NCBI GenBank assembly: GCA_030141605.1
Contig: JAQGDQ010000176.1
Span: forward strand, 186,001 to 250,000
Origin: Tubiluchus corallicola
Taxonomy: Eukaryota; Priapulida; Priapulimorpha; Priapulimorphida; Tubiluchidae
DNA length: 64,000 bases
Direction: 5' to 3'
Below the pieces are notes generated by a model. That model was given only the letters and a program-made list of their open reading frames with translations. It had not been told where the DNA came from and ran no database searches. Positions 12,200-25,500 of the stretch are shown one piece after another. The translations under genes were made by a program, and so were the position numbers. The first letter of the stretch is position 1; every line of letters begins with the position of its first letter.

Positions 12200-15100
12200 A
12201 AACAGAAATGTTAATTCGTGCAAATTAAAACGTCGAAATGAAATTTATATAATTAGATGTTTCAAAAACATGTGACTGCTATAGGAGCACTGAAAATGTA
12301 CAGCAAAATCGACACATGGGATGCGCCACTTGTGGTTTGCTCATTTCTGTATAAGCCCCTTACACAAACATGGAATTTGACCTTTTAAAAACGTAGGCGT
12401 GAGCATTTAGTATGGCACCTCCATTACAAGTATAGTGTGAGGTAAATATGAGCATAATTAAGCATAATCCATTATTTATTTTCGGGTGACTGTTTAGGGT
12501 ATTAATTCATGAATAATCTTAAAAACACAAACATCTTATTATGTCTTTCTAGTCACTCATACAAAAATTAAGCGATATTAAAGAAGACTCATGCTGAAGA
12601 TCAAAGTAAACCTCGAATAATTGTTACTGATTCTGTTGATGAAATGTGAAGAAGCTTTAGTACCGCCACGAAGGCAAAACGATAGTCTACAGTTTTTCTA
12701 GAAACAGTTTTCTTAGGTAGTCACTCATCTTCTTATTGACCATGCTCAGCGTTGCTAAACTTCGGTCGCTAAGCGCACACATTGACCACTCAGCAATTAC
12801 TAGTATTAGCCTAGTTATCGAAATCCGGATGTGGGGATTGGTCTACACGCGCGCGCAGGAACCGTTTTTTTCTAAATTACCATGCTAACTAGTGCTATTA
12901 TATTTCGCGCTGGTCGAGCAATCTGTCGAAATTTGTTCTTTACACAAACACACTTCACTACACATCACGCCATCAGTTTTAATACTCATTTTAGATATTC
13001 CTCGTATTTTTGTTGAATGACAGTTTTGCTAATGGTAAACAGTCTTGGTATATTGAAATAAAATTTGCCTAAGACCATTTTCGATGATGCATTTCTATCC
13101 TCAGCGCATTCTTTAAAAGAAATGAGAATTTATTTCAAATACATTTGGTACATTATCTTGCAGCTTTGCAGGCTGGCGAGACTACTATGTCTATGTCGGC
13201 GCACACTCGCTGCCCGTTTTGACAGCGAAACTTTAATGCTTATAACAGAGCAGAGCAGCCAGCAGTCAGAAGGCAGAAAAACGATAGTTCCCCTGTGTAT
13301 TTTAAAACGATAGGTATTTTTTAATTTCATTCTTTCTCATTGGTTGCTGTATGAATTAGTTACTGGATACGAATTTTGTAAAAAAATGGTAGTAATGCAT
13401 TAACTTAGAAATTAAGTACCCATGTGTACAAGGTAATAACATTGAAACCCACTATTTTATATCTTGTATTATTTGTTTGGGCCAAGACTAGGTATTACCA
13501 TGGCGAGTGTTTACCTAATTGTTATTTGTGAGTTTTAATTTAATGTTTATTATGACTATTGACTCATTAATTTTTTTGGTCGTGATTATTCATTTTTATA
13601 TTCGTTGTGATTGTTCAACTCTAGAGCTCAACGTGTTCAAGCGTTTAATTACGCCACTTACAATAGTAATATATTTCATTCATTCGTTCATAGTCTCTAT
13701 TGATGTTCATTCTTATCAGTCTTTTTAGTTTTCTAATTTTGTTTTTCCTGGCGTATTTCTGTTCGTTCCGAATATCTTTGTTCGTTATTTTTGTAACAAA
13801 GCTTAGTGTTCTTGGCGTGTGTCTTAAGTTGTAAATTCGTTTGTAGGATTAAGAGGTTAAAGTTCTTTGTAGGCCCGCTACAGTAACCCTTCCGACGTTC
13901 GGGAAATATTCTTTATGTAGTTGTCTTCTCGCTTGGGAAATGCGTTGGATTGAATCTTTAGTACAAGCAATTTGTTGCTTGATTCATATTCACAGCTTGT
14001 ACCATGATGAGCTGCGTGGAAATCGACGTGGCTTCCAGCTGTGAAAAGGAAATGAACGCTATATAATTCTGACTTCCTATATGTACACGTGATGTCTGAA
14101 AATTCAAATGTAACTTTTTGTTTGAAGAAAATTACAATGTTTTGTTGTAGTAAGTGTTTAAAGTTGAGTGCTTAAATTATCAAGAGTAATAGGTGTACAA
14201 TTGTTAAGAGACAGCGACGGCTTGCATAATTGCTTAACATAATATGTGCTTGACTGCAATAGTAAAAAAAGGCCAAGATTGGTTAATGAATAGTCAGCTG
14301 CCAACTTGCCTCCAACTATTTCTCTGTTGACGGACATTATATTCACGGAGTGGCTAAGACACGCGTTGACGTTAATTATGTAACACAGGGCCATTATGTA
14401 ACAAAAATGATGTTTTCTATAACTGATTAGTGTAGGGCTGATCGTATTCTGTGGTTGGGTTTTGTTACGAACTGGACTGAGTCAATTTCTTTGTGTTCCA
14501 CCTGTGGATTTGGCTCAGGCTTGATCTGCTCTGGTACACGTCGTGGGTTTACTTTGAATGAAACAAAGGAACTGACTAAGACCAACCTTTTGAGCCAACC
14601 CCGATTATGTCAACACACAGCCACTGATCACGAGCTCTTCTGCGCTGGTTATTATATAATTATATCATTTTTTGTTGCGTAAAAATTGTTAGATAATCGT
14701 TACGTAATGACATGAAAAATTGCTGTAAGAAGACGAGTTTTGTAATTAGTTACATAAGGCAACGTTTTTCGTTACACAATGTTGCATTGCCACATAATGA
14801 ACGTTTTTTACAACATAACATGACATATCTTCTTAACAGTATTGCCCTTGACAATGAGATTCTTGGTTTCAGCATAGTTTTTCCAACAATAGTGGTAGGT
14901 CCTGCTATTTAGCGATACACGCCGTATGTAGAACCGTATAAAAAATAACAATGAATTGAATAAGTTTGTGTATACAAAAGATACTCCAGAACAGTAACTG
15001 TCTGATAAAATACAGCTCTTTCCAGCTTACGACACTAAATGTGGACAACATGTTTTACACGGGAGTGACGTCTCTCTTTATACGATCAACCAATTACACA

Positions 15101-16460
15101 GTGTGGTAATTCCTTTTTACGAATTGTGAAAATAATTGCTTTTAAAAGGATACCTACCTTCCCTAGTACTTTTTCCGTCTTACAGTATGGGTCGAAAAGA
15201 AGGTACAAAATTTTCACATTTAGCTAACGAGAAACGAAACAAAAGAAAATGCGAACATAAATGAATGATATTAGAAAACAATGTTTTTATTATCTAGTCT
15301 CTGCATACTTTTATTTTGCAAATGTTCATTTCTAGTTAAAAAGTATCACACGTATGTTATAATGCTTCACACTTTGGAAGCACATCGAGAGCGCAGCCAA
15401 ATGTTAAAGAAAAAAAACTGATTAAGTGGGGAGGAGGTGAAACAATTTTAAATACACATCCAGAAATACATTTATTCTAAAGGTGCTGTAGTATGGTGAA
15501 ACGTCGTGCAAGATTTTGAATAAATGGACTTTGTGCATAAATACAAATGGATTTTGTTTATACTATTCGGCATATTTAAAGTAAGCATCCAGCACCAACT
15601 TTATGTAGATCATTGTGGCGGGGCCGGCATCTATTTCATTACCAAGCGTAGTTCTCTCTGACAAGTTTTTTGGCTACGTTGAGATGCGTAGTCTTACGCA
15701 TCCTCCTTCGACGAATGACATGCAATTTGAATAGTGAAGTGAAAACGGTTTTTAGAAGTCACCCACCATTTAATCAATAGGCTTGTCATTCTTAAGTTTT
15801 GGTCGCTAAGCACATACCATGACGGCTCGACAATGCTCCGTCCCTCCAAGAACCCGAGAATTTCAGCATCACGTGTTATAATCCATCAGCTTCTCTCAAG
15901 TGGATAACTAGCTATTGGTTAACTGTTTGCGTTGTCGGTTATAAGTTTCTGAATTTCTTTGGCCGCCCTGTAGGCTGGCTGACATTTTCTCAACAGGTTT
16001 AGTTTCCATTGCCACTAATGACATTTAGCAGAGCCTCTTGTACGTCGATTATACCGGATTCTGCTAACATCGTCGGAATTTTTCTTCGCTCAACTGGGAA
16101 AATTAAACGCTTGACAACTAGAAAACAAACATTTCCACAGGGCTTCATGTTTGCTTAAGGACAGTGATGTCCAAAATATCTCAATGATTGAGCATCAAAA
16201 TGTTATTTCGCTAACATCGTTTCAGCTGTTTTGCCACAAGCGCATGAAACAGTAATTCTTAGAGTCAAAAAGTTACTGACTGATTGCAATCGACTGTTTG
16301 CAAACTGTTTTTAGTTTATCAGTGAATGTTTTAAAAACCCATATAACTTAATAATAGTTCATATTTGATGTTTATTGGGTAAACAATAACACACTTACAA
16401 GTACTAGTATAGTATGCTTGCAGAGTCATTTACGTATATAAACAAACACACAAGCACATA
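12200..16460. other. Intergenic, no recognised gene
   Basis: No open frame over 82 codons and no domain. Short related stretches at about 12749-12785 and 15795-15830 share a GGTCGCTAAGC core and may be fragments of one old dispersed repeat. Otherwise nothing is recognised. Confidence 0.55.
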
Positions 16461-16462
16461 CA

Positions 16463-16500
16463 TAATATAATATAATATATATATATATATATATATATAA
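16463..16500. repeat. (AT)n microsatellite
   Basis: AATAT units passing into a perfect AT dinucleotide run. Confidence 0.9.
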
Positions 16501-17612
16501 AGTGTTTACAAAAATATTTACTGATTTAGAAACATATAACGACATCACATATTAAGATAAATAATGTAAACACAAAATATAGATTAGTGGGAGTACAACA
16601 TTTGACTTTAATATGAATTTGATAAAACAATCATGTACAGATAATGTGTGTTGATATACAGGAAAGTGAGGTGAGCGCAATGAAATGAAAACAGCCAAAA
16701 AGGACGGCTGTTTTGTGTGAGAGACGCGTCTTTTTTTGAAAGTGCCGTTTTTCTCGAAATACGATTGATAAAAATCCGCTTTCTTTTCTTGATTCTACCC
16801 TTCTAAAAAAATATCACGTGCTTTTTTTCTAGAAACGACGCGAGGTTTCCGGAAGCCCGCGTGATTTTGCTTTCGAAAACGTCTTTTCCTCTCGTTATGG
16901 AATTTTGCGCCAAACTGGCTATATATCTGCAGCTATACTGCAACAGGGTCCTGGCAAGCAATTTTTAATGGCTAATTTTAATCAAAACAGAACCATTATG
17001 AGTTTATGTATAGTCGAAGAGTGTCTAGAGACAATATGATGGGCACTTACAATACACTCTCTTCTGCTTGCCGCACTTGACTCAGCAAGAATGTTCATCC
17101 TTCCAAAGCATCGGACTCACGAACTGTAAATTGTGTAAAGTTTCCATGACTAAATTAATTAACTAATATTAAGTGACATTATGAACTGATAATGATAAAT
17201 CCTAACATTTGTGCTTAGACTTCGAGACTGTGGATGCGTCAATTTAATCGCTTTTTATACAGTTTTCGTTTTTAACTTTATAATGTAACATTATGGCTAA
17301 TACGTTACTACAGCCCTAGTTCAGTTACGGGAGATAAAATTATCCACACGTAGATGATATATGTTGTAAAACACTTACTTAACTTTACACCAAAAGATAG
17401 GAGATAAGAGGCTCTCCTCCCTGTGGTAATGCTTTTCTACACTTACTTGATGTCAAGATACTTATGTGGTAAACCACGCTTCTCGAAACCACGTGTCATT
17501 TTCTTTCAATCAAAATCCGAAAAAATAAACCACGCGTGCATTATCAAGAAATGGACGTGTCCTTTTTGTCCAATCAAATTGTGAAAAAATCTCGCGCGCA
17601 TTAGCAAAAAGG
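16501..17612. other. Intergenic, nothing recognised
   Basis: AT-rich sequence without a coding frame, RNA gene or repeat that I can identify. Confidence 0.5.
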
Positions 17613-17801
17613 ACACACACGCGCGCGCGCTCGCACACGCACACACACACCCTCACACACACGCACGCCCACACACACTCACACACACACACACACACCC
17701 TCACACACACGCACGCCCACACACACACACACACACTCACACACACACACACGTACGCGCGCACGCACACACACGCACGCAGGCACACACACACACACAT
17801 A
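17613..17801. repeat. CA/CG-rich dinucleotide tract with higher-order duplication
   Basis: About 190 bp of (CA)n interrupted by CG and CCCTC/CGCACGCCC blocks. The segment around 17647-17680 recurs at about 17697-17735 with the same interruptions, so a block of about 50 bp was duplicated as a unit. The 96-codon minus frame here is Cys/Val repeat artefact. Confidence 0.9.
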
Positions 17802-17907
17802 TATCGATATCGTATTAGTGGTTTTTACTTTTAATATCAAGATTGTTATAAATCCACAATTAATTTTTTGAAACCAAACTGGAAAACTTAACAGGAAATA
17901 TGAAAAG

Positions 17908-17990
17908 TTGGAACACCGCCTGGATTAGAACCAGGGACTTTCTACTTTAAGACAGACGCCACGCCCGTTACACTGTCGATCTTCGGACTG
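17908..17990 (-). pseudogene. tRNA-like sequence, left arm
   Basis: On the minus strand a perfect T-arm is visible: CCTGG stem, TTCTAAT loop, CCAGG. Upstream are a D-arm-like GTGTAACGGGC and a possible anticodon loop near CTTAAAG. The acceptor stem does not close, so it is not a functional tRNA by eye. Confidence 0.35.
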
Positions 17991-18002
17991 TAATGGTCAC
18001 TA

Positions 18003-18080
18003 GGGGACTTGGTAGTCCAGCAGTTATGGTGTCTGCCTCGTAAGCCGATGGTTCATGGTCCAAATCCAGGCTGTTCCGAC
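18003..18080 (+). pseudogene. tRNA-like sequence, right arm (CGT anticodon)
   Basis: A D-arm-like TTGGTAGTCCAGCAGTTATGG is followed by an anticodon arm TCTGC-CTCGTAA-GCCGA (anticodon CGT, Thr class, one stem mismatch) and a T-arm-like CATGG-TCCAAAT-CCAGG with a mutated loop. No acceptor stem closes. Probably a tRNA-derived repeat rather than a gene. Confidence 0.35.
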
Positions 18081-18112
18081 TTTTTCACATTTCGTGTTTT
18101 TCAAGTTCGATT

Positions 18113-21100
18113 TCAAATTATTCAAGAGTTTTCTTTCTATTTCGGTTTTGCGGCAATGCTGCGAGGCGAATTTCAATTTTAAGAGGAAAATATCTTAATG
18201 GCCTCTCCTTCGGTGATATATTTTCTCGTATCCCTAATGGGACGTGTATACGTCAGCCCTGAGCGTCCGCTAATTAATATTGTGATTTATTTCTTACGTT
18301 AGTGCACAATTCCACAGTTAATTACGCAGGCACAGGGTATAAAAGCTATCAGGACATTTCAAAGTAAATATATACGCATAGCAATAAAAGATGGAATGGA
18401 AAGATTTTTTATAATCGGTAAAACTAAATCGTCATAAAGTGGGAGATAATAGAATTGCCGTTTGTAAGAGGGAAGTTCGAATCGAAAGACAGTCCCGTTG
18501 CCGTTGTTTTCTTATCACGCTGTATATGTTAGACAATAAACGCCCACTTAAATATTATGTATGTTTTATTACAAGCGTCAGACATATATTTAGAAGTATT
18601 ATGTTTATTCTAGATTAGGTTAGATAAGGATAGGTCAGGTCGTGCCCGCTTCGCAAAACGGCATTGAATTACTTGGGTAAATTAGACTAATTATGCTAAA
18701 TTAGTTTGATTAATATGCATGATTATTTAATTAACTAATTGTCTAATTATGCCAAGTAAGTTATGCTTCATGTGAGAAAGTAGCCGAGATTAGAACAGTT
18801 TAAGCAAAATGAGCTAAAAAATTCTCTCAAAAGGTTTATCATCTAAGTTATTTTTATCCGTATGTTTGGAAAGAAAAAATACGTGTTTTCTGCAGTGATC
18901 TCCTTTCAATATTTTAATTGAGCAAGGCTCAAAAAATAGAAAGATTGGTACATTATACGCTGGCCTGTAGACCGGATAGTCGTTCGTTTACTGTCATTGC
19001 AAACAGAAATTGCAAACGATTACTGTTTTTTGGCCAACATTAATACTGGCGGGCAAAGATGGTAGTGGTAGTTTATCAAAATTTAATGGACACCTGCAAT
19101 GTTATTTGTTCAATCACGTGACGTATCGATCCACTCTGAATTATTATCAAATGTGCATGTAAGCCAAAAGGTAAGCTAGATTTTAAAGTGATATATAAGC
19201 CATATGGCTGATTTACAGTTAAATTGTTGATTGGCAGGTAGTGGTGTTATTATAAAAGTTGTATTGGGTTATATCATATGTTATGTAAATGATAAATGCC
19301 TTGTAAATCATCTGATGTTTCAACAGGTTTTTGAGCGTTTTAGCTGTTACTCAAGTTAAAAGACATGTTGATTATTTTTAGTAAAAAAACATTAAAAATG
19401 TTTTTATCAAAATCAGCAAATTTGCAAAAAATGGCGGGGTTTAAATGCAAAACGTTAGATGTTTTCTGTTAACCGAAATGTATGTAAACATGTTACAGAA
19501 AAATGTGATGTGTTTGATCCCTTTTAGCTTTTACAGTCTAGCGCGATACGTCTAGTCGATAAGACTGTAGTAACTAATCCTTTCATAGTCCAAATTATCA
19601 CTGCGACAGGAACAGTTGAAAAAAGAAGACAAGTCATAAAATGTCTGCAACGTCGCAGGCCAGTACCTGGCAACCAGAAATCGTTGCGTCTAATACACCT
19701 ACACTTGCTTGACATTCACCTGAACGAGAGCGTTATGTGTAACTGCTAATGACAATCTCAGTTTGTTACTTGTTCATCACTACTCGTCTCACCTAAATTG
19801 CGCAATTAATTAAGCGTCGCCCAAGAAGATTAGCTACACTCATTACTGCACAATTTACGAGTAACTGTGAGAAATGTTAACTGGCTTTGCACACGCAAGA
19901 AAGGGCTTCATTGAATGTGCTTGTATGGTTCAATAATGTCAATTTTACAACTTACTCATCATAGAGTGAAACAAGCAAATTAAATTAGACGTTACTAAGA
20001 CAGCAAAGACGGGTGGTTTCTTGTTCAATCTTCAACTTCCCTCTCATTTTTGTCCCTAACAAGAAGTTTCCGTTACTGCAGGAGTTTAGCTGTTGTATTA
20101 ATACTAAACCGAGCAGATTACAATGCAATTCCCATAAATTAAGATTAAACAATCTGTATCCTCGGATCGCACATATCGTAATTAAACAATCAGCTTTCAG
20201 CGTCTGAAAAGTCCAATTTTGTATGTAGTTTTAAAGGTTTATAGATAAAATAAGCAATGCGACAGAAATTTAAAATTACGTTCTAGTTTTTTTCTATAAG
20301 ACAAAAATTGCAAGGTGGCCTTAAACTTTTGCTAATGATAAGCGACGCTGTCACGTGATTCAAGCCCATTCGTCATTGCCATATTGAGGTTCAAACGCTG
20401 GAGATAAAAAATGGCCTTACAGTTAATGGACAAGAGAAGACTTTTAATGGAACTTGTTTAGAAAAAGTTTGTGCTACATTGCACAGAAAGCCGGACTGTG
20501 GATGGATCTTTGAATTATCAATAACAAATTAGAAACAGTTTTATTTTTCCGCGTCTGCCTTCCAGTGTCCGCTGCCAAAATATTAGTTTCATCACTCGTT
20601 GACAAAGATACACGTTTGCTTCCAGACGCTAGAAGCAGTGGTGTATCATGGACAATAGAATGCATAGATCATATCTGATGTTGTGATTAAAGTTTTATCC
20701 TACACGAGAATGCATTGCTTATATAGTTTCTGCACAATTCCAAACCTCGACTGTTAATCATACTGAAACAATCGTTGTTTAGTGTCCAGAGGACAGGAAA
20801 GGCCATCTTAAAATTGGAGTTCATGAAATGCCTACCTAAGTAGGTGTTGCAGTGTATTAGATGCAAAAGAGTCGCTAATCTCGCCTCCACACATTTCCAT
20901 CCTCTCTTGCTTCCCTTAAATTGTAATAGAGGTGGTTTTATTTGCAATTAAAAGATATTCTGTACAGAGGGTAAATGGACGTCAAATAACTAGGCAGTCT
21001 ATCGGCACTTGTCAGGAATTTCTTGATTTTGGTAGGTAGTGAAGTCTTATGTGCCAACTTTGTCATTCTAATGTAGTAGATTTTCCAAGTAAATTTTGTC

Positions 21101-23097
21101 AATATAGTACCAGTCTCTAAGGAACCCACTTGAAATAGTTTTTGAAAGAAATCACTATAGTTTATACATAAGTTGGTACGGTTTGGCACAGTCTTTGGGT
21201 TAGTCACTTCTGAAAGAAAATGAAATAACACGGTTTCCTGAAGAAGACCTTTGGTTTTATTAAGGGACTCTACAATATGTAGATTAGTTTTTAATTAAGT
21301 TGCGACATTGGTCATAAACCGTCGTTCGAGGTTACATCATTACATTGGACTGAGAAACGATAATAAACGAATATCTGCGATCATTATTTACCTTTTGAAG
21401 CCACTTATCAAAATACAGAACTTCAAAAATATTGTAATTAAGGATACATATGAACCACAAGACCTATGAATCATAGATTCGACATCTTGATTACTAGACC
21501 AAACAGACAATTGTGCTCCGCGTGTTTATTTTTCTGGCCTCAAGAACTCTTTAACTTTATTATCAAGACGATTTGTTATTGATAATTCAAGATGCTTCCA
21601 CAGCTCGGCTTTCTGTGTAATGTACTACAAAGTTTTTCTTAACAAGTTACATTAAAAGTCTTCTCTTATCAATTAACTGCAGGGCCATTTTTTATCATGT
21701 TGATGGTTATGCCCAGGACCAGAACCCATTAACTGTTTCATTATCAACTGCAATTCTCTAACATACTGAACTCGGCAGAGATGGAACTTTGAATAAGTTT
21801 ATGAACATTTCCGGACTTTTTCTGGCTTCGTTTGATATCATACATTTAATGATAAATGTTCTATTTTAAAGGTAGTACATCACTAATTCATAAAACTGTT
21901 GTTTAATGGTTCAATTTATCACTAGCAGTAAGATTTCTAATGTTTCTTTTTCTTTTTTGCGTTGTTGTAGGCATAGAAAATGTACGCGCTTTTTTGAACA
22001 TGGTGTTACCTTGGGTGCATTCTATTGCGGTTTCCTTCGAGTAAATTATGAAGCTCAGATAAACACGTAATCAGTCAAATGGATCAGTGGATTACTCGAG
22101 GGATTACTCAGTTATGAACATTTCACGCGCATTTTCAAAACATACCAAGTAAATTTTCGCGCTGGCACATGATGTCTACAAGCTATTCTGCTGGCGAAGT
22201 GCGAATTCCCCCGATTATTGTAGTAATTCTTAACGCGCAGACAATATAATAATCGATAATCAGGTTTACAAGCTGACTGCTTTCATCGGGAAAGATAAAA
22301 CAGATAAAAAGCTGTTTTAATATCTATTGATTCCGGGCAAAAACCTTGCCGCTTTTTGTGAAGTCTATTCATGTATGATTATGTAAAAATTTAATGAGAT
22401 GAAGAGCAGTAGGGTGGGTTTCAGCTCTGCATGCAATGTTGCTCTCATCTGGAGAGTAATCAATAGGCCATTGATTGTTAATTTGGTTAATTTGAATAGT
22501 TCTTGTCGAGTAGGCATTACACGCGCGTGTGCTAATCATGAATGGGTTTGAATAGCTCTTCTAACCCCGTTGCATACTTGTAATTACTGGAAAGGGTTTC
22601 TTTGAAAGTATGCATGTTGACAATGTCGAGAAAAAAAATTGTCGTAAATTGCAGCTCATCTACCCTTCTTATGACTTGTATCGACATAAAACCATCTCCA
22701 GGACACAAGAAGTCGTTTCTCTTCTAGTGTCTCGTTAAGACCAAATGACAGAGGTATAAGTTGAACATGTTTTTTTAAAACGTCTAGAATGTACATTAAA
22801 TATACTAGAAATTTCGCATTATTTAAGTTTTCAGTATTTTGCAACACTGTTGGTCGTTGTTACGATTAACTTGTAGGGTGTATGGTATTTTTGTTCTGAA
22901 ACATTTAAGGAAGATCATTGCCCTGCTTACAAATACCCTAAAATGATACTTATTTAACCACTTCTTTCTTTAGAATCAAAATTTTAACTAACCAACTCAA
23001 GACACCTACAGTTTCAATCACTATCTGTGAGGCATAGGTTATTTCTTGTTTATATTAATCGTCAACCGTCCTGCCAAACTTGGTTGTATCATGAGAA
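18113..23097. other. Intergenic, no recognised gene
   Basis: Open frames reach at most 97 codons and none shows a domain. A B-box-like GAAGTTCGAATCGAAAG occurs near 18471-18487 but without an A box. No transposon ends were identified. Confidence 0.5.
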
Positions 23098-23172
23098 TGC
23101 AGGTAAAATGACACAGGTAAAATGGCACTGGAAAAATGGCGCAAATGAAAAAGTAGGTAAACATGGCACAGT
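23098..23172. repeat. Minisatellite, (ACAGGTAAAATGGC)n orientation
   Basis: About five degenerate units of roughly 14-16 bp, e.g. GACACAGGTAAAATGGCAC. The reverse-orientation version of the same unit lies 600 bp away at 23768-23888. Confidence 0.65.
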
Positions 23173-23767
23173 GGGTTACATTAGAAGATAATTATTTTAG
23201 CCATTTTTACCTCAGCCAAGGAAGTTATCCTGCAACACAGTCTGTTTTTTCGTCTGCTGTTTGGTAATTTTTTGTCTGTTATAGCACTAAGTCTATTACG
23301 TGAAAACCATCTAACAGAATTCCAAGAAGCTTTATGAAGAAAGGCGGGCTGAGGGGTGCCAAAATGGGAATTCTTTTTTCACTTCTTTTTGTTATCTCTA
23401 CATGTCTTTTGCTTATTAATGGGTATAGCCTAATAAGGTGACTTGGTATGTAAATATTTGTCAGTCTATTACAATTGCTAAAATTGATGGTTGAAAAGGC
23501 AGATAAACACTATGTGGAACATTGATTATAAATTTATTTAATGAACAAAGATTTTGTGAGTGTTTTGTCAGTCTGTACTCTATATAATACCAACGCACGT
23601 ACATTTTGGTATATTTGCTTGTTTATCTTTGTGATGAATTTTTTTATCAAAAGAATCAGACGAATAAGTTCAGGATTGTTCGATTTTAGTTCGATTTTAG
23701 AAGAGATCTGCTTCCTACTGAGCGCATTCTAATTTTATTATATAAATCAACTGCATCGAGTTATCAT

Positions 23768-23888
23768 ATGCGCCATTTTTCCTACTTTTTTATTTTTTCC
23801 TGTGCCATTTAAGTGTTTTTCCATTTGTGCCATTTGTCCTGTGTCATTTTTACCTGCGTCGTTTTTGCCTGTGCCATTTTTACGGCAC
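23768..23888. repeat. Minisatellite, (CCTGTGCCATTTTTA)n orientation
   Basis: About seven units. The best preserved (CCTGTGTCATTTTTA, CCTGCGTCGTTTTTG, CCTGTGCCATTTTTA) have an exact 15-bp period, so the minus frame stays open and reads as KNGTG/KNDAG/KNDTG pentapeptides. With 23098-23172 it forms an inverted pair. No evidence of a real protein. Confidence 0.7.
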
Positions 23889-24569
23889 ACCGTATTATGA
23901 CTATCATTTTTCAGCGCAAATTTCGTTCGTAGTAAATAGACGCATGTGCGATCCACGGCGTTGCTTCCATGATCTTGATCTCAGACATTTTGATCCAAGA
24001 AATTTAACTTTTAAATGTAAATTGCTCCAAGGTGACCTTGTGGTCTGGACGTTTTACATTTTGACTTCAGAAACCGTTGAAGTAAGTGTGAAAGGTAACC
24101 TCTTCAAACGTGTTTTTTACCAATTTGTTTTTAAGATATTCTGCAGACGCACAGACACACAGATGCAAATGTGCAATTGTCCTATCCATATCTGAGACAA
24201 GTGTTTCGCTCAAATTTAGGAAGGTTTGGTACAACAGGTAAATTGGGTACGAATGTCGCGAGTGACTCTCGAGGAACTATTTTGTGGCGCATAGAAACAT
24301 AGTACTAAGTAGTCAGTTAAGCAGAAAGCGTGTGGAGAACACGACTTTGTCATTGCCTTCGTCTTTATTTTTACATTTTCTGTTTTATAGAAGATTAAGC
24401 ATTTTTTATCGTTAAATTTTGAGTTCTACCAATTTCTGTGGCTGCAAATTAAATAAGATAATAAGAAGCGAGGACGCCACGAAAGAAAAAATAACAAACG
24501 CTTTCCTACAACGAGGAAGAGTTAGTACTGGAAAATTTGATACTAACCAATTCTATATCTGATTAGAAA

Positions 24570-24950
24570 ATAATTGCACAGCAACGCAACAACAGCAACG
24601 AAAGAACAAAAGTAACGATGACGTCAGCAATAGCGTCGATGGTGATGATGATTTGATGATGATGATGATGATGATGACAACGACGATGATGATAATGATG
24701 ATGACGACGATGATGATGTTGATATCAAAAACAACAAGCAAAAGCAAGCATTCAACAAGAAAACAACAACATTAATAACAGCAGCAACAGCAGCGGCAGC
24801 AGCAGCAGCAGCAATGACAACAACAACAACAAAAACAAAAGTAACAGTGATAGCAGCTGTGATGATGATGATGATTACAACAAAACAGCAAGCAAGAATA
24901 GAGAAACAACAGCAACAGCAATGACAAATAATAAACAGCAGTCGAGCAAA
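24570..24950. repeat. Mixed trinucleotide tract (CAA/CAG/GAT)
   Basis: Imperfect runs of GATGAT, CAACAA and CAGCAG triplets. The 153-codon minus frame that crosses it is mostly Ser/Ile/Val/Ala homopolymer translation and is not supported as a gene. Confidence 0.85.
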
Positions 24951-25029
24951 TAAAAAACCAAATAAAAACAAACAACCACAATATAAACCTCTATAATTTT
25001 TCGAGTAGGTTAAATAAAAAATATTTTGT

Positions 25030-25342
25030 AGTACCGAACGTTCTTTATACCAAACTTTCTCTGTATTAAATTTTCGGTGTAGCAAGCTTTTCCAATGCTA
25101 AATTTACTAAGCACCAAACCTGTTCCGTACCATTTTTGCCTTGTACCAGATTTAGTTGTACCAAAAATGCTTGACAAAACTTCGCCAGTACTTTATTTAC
25201 TAGTACCATGTTTTCCCTGCACCCAATTTTTCCAGTGTCAAAATTTTCCTGTACCAAAAGTTCCCGAGTGGGAAATTTTCACGGCATCAAAAATTTCGGT
25301 TAAAATTTACTGTTCCCCACACTGAAGAAATTGGTTCATGAA
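25030..25342. repeat. Degenerate minisatellite, TTTTCCTGTACCAAA-like
   Basis: Repeated TTCC-GTACCA-A motifs at irregular 16-19 bp spacing (e.g. near 25126, 25143, 25157, 25201, 25250). The same family as at 10.6 and 23.1-23.9 kb, but more diverged. Further units continue at 25430-25495 beyond the telomere-like block. Confidence 0.55.
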
Positions 25343-25409
25343 GCGGATTAGAATTAGGATTAGGGTTAAGGTTGGGATTAGGGTTAGGGTTAGGGCTAGG
25401 ATTAGGATA
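25343..25409. repeat. Interstitial telomere-like array (TTAGGG/TTAGGA)
   Basis: Roughly ten 6-bp units, mixing TTAGGG with TTAGGA, TTAAGG and GCTAGG, embedded in the TTTTCCTGTACC minisatellite. The open frames here (Arg-Ile, Leu-Gly, Asn-Pro repeats) are artefacts of the 6-bp period. Confidence 0.8.
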
Positions 25410-25500
25410 TTTAAATTGTGTAGGAATTGTATACTCCTTCCAAAATTTCCTAGTACTAAAATTATCGGGAGGAAATTTACCTGTACCAAACACACCGTTT
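25410..25500. repeat. Continuation of the TTTTCCTGTACC minisatellite
   Basis: Units such as TTTCCTAGTACTAAAATTAT and TTTACCTGTACCAAACAC continue in the same orientation on the far side of the telomere-like array. Confidence 0.45.

Larger units (their letters stand above)
17862..18112. repeat. Inverted repeat with tRNA-like arms (foldback element)
   Basis: The left arm (about 17862-17994) and right arm (about 18003-18112) are diverged reverse complements. They share the GGAACA-CGCCTGGATT/AATCCAGGC-TGTTCC core, the AAAAGT and GAAA-C-AACT-GAAAA flanks, and a central GGACT/AGTCC. Each arm contains a tRNA-like sequence, oriented head to head. The spacer is under 15 bp. A tRNA-derived SINE or MITE-like foldback is the likeliest explanation. 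Confidence 0.55.

Noticed and set aside
23827-24195. 122-codon frame containing CDPRRCFHDLDLRHFDPRNL
   Set aside because: It starts in minisatellite sequence, shows no domain, and its 3' part (CAGACGCACAGACACACAG) looks like repeat-derived DNA.
24624-25085. 153-codon minus-strand frame
   Set aside because: Composed largely of Ser, Val, Ala and Ile homopolymers translated from trinucleotide repeats.
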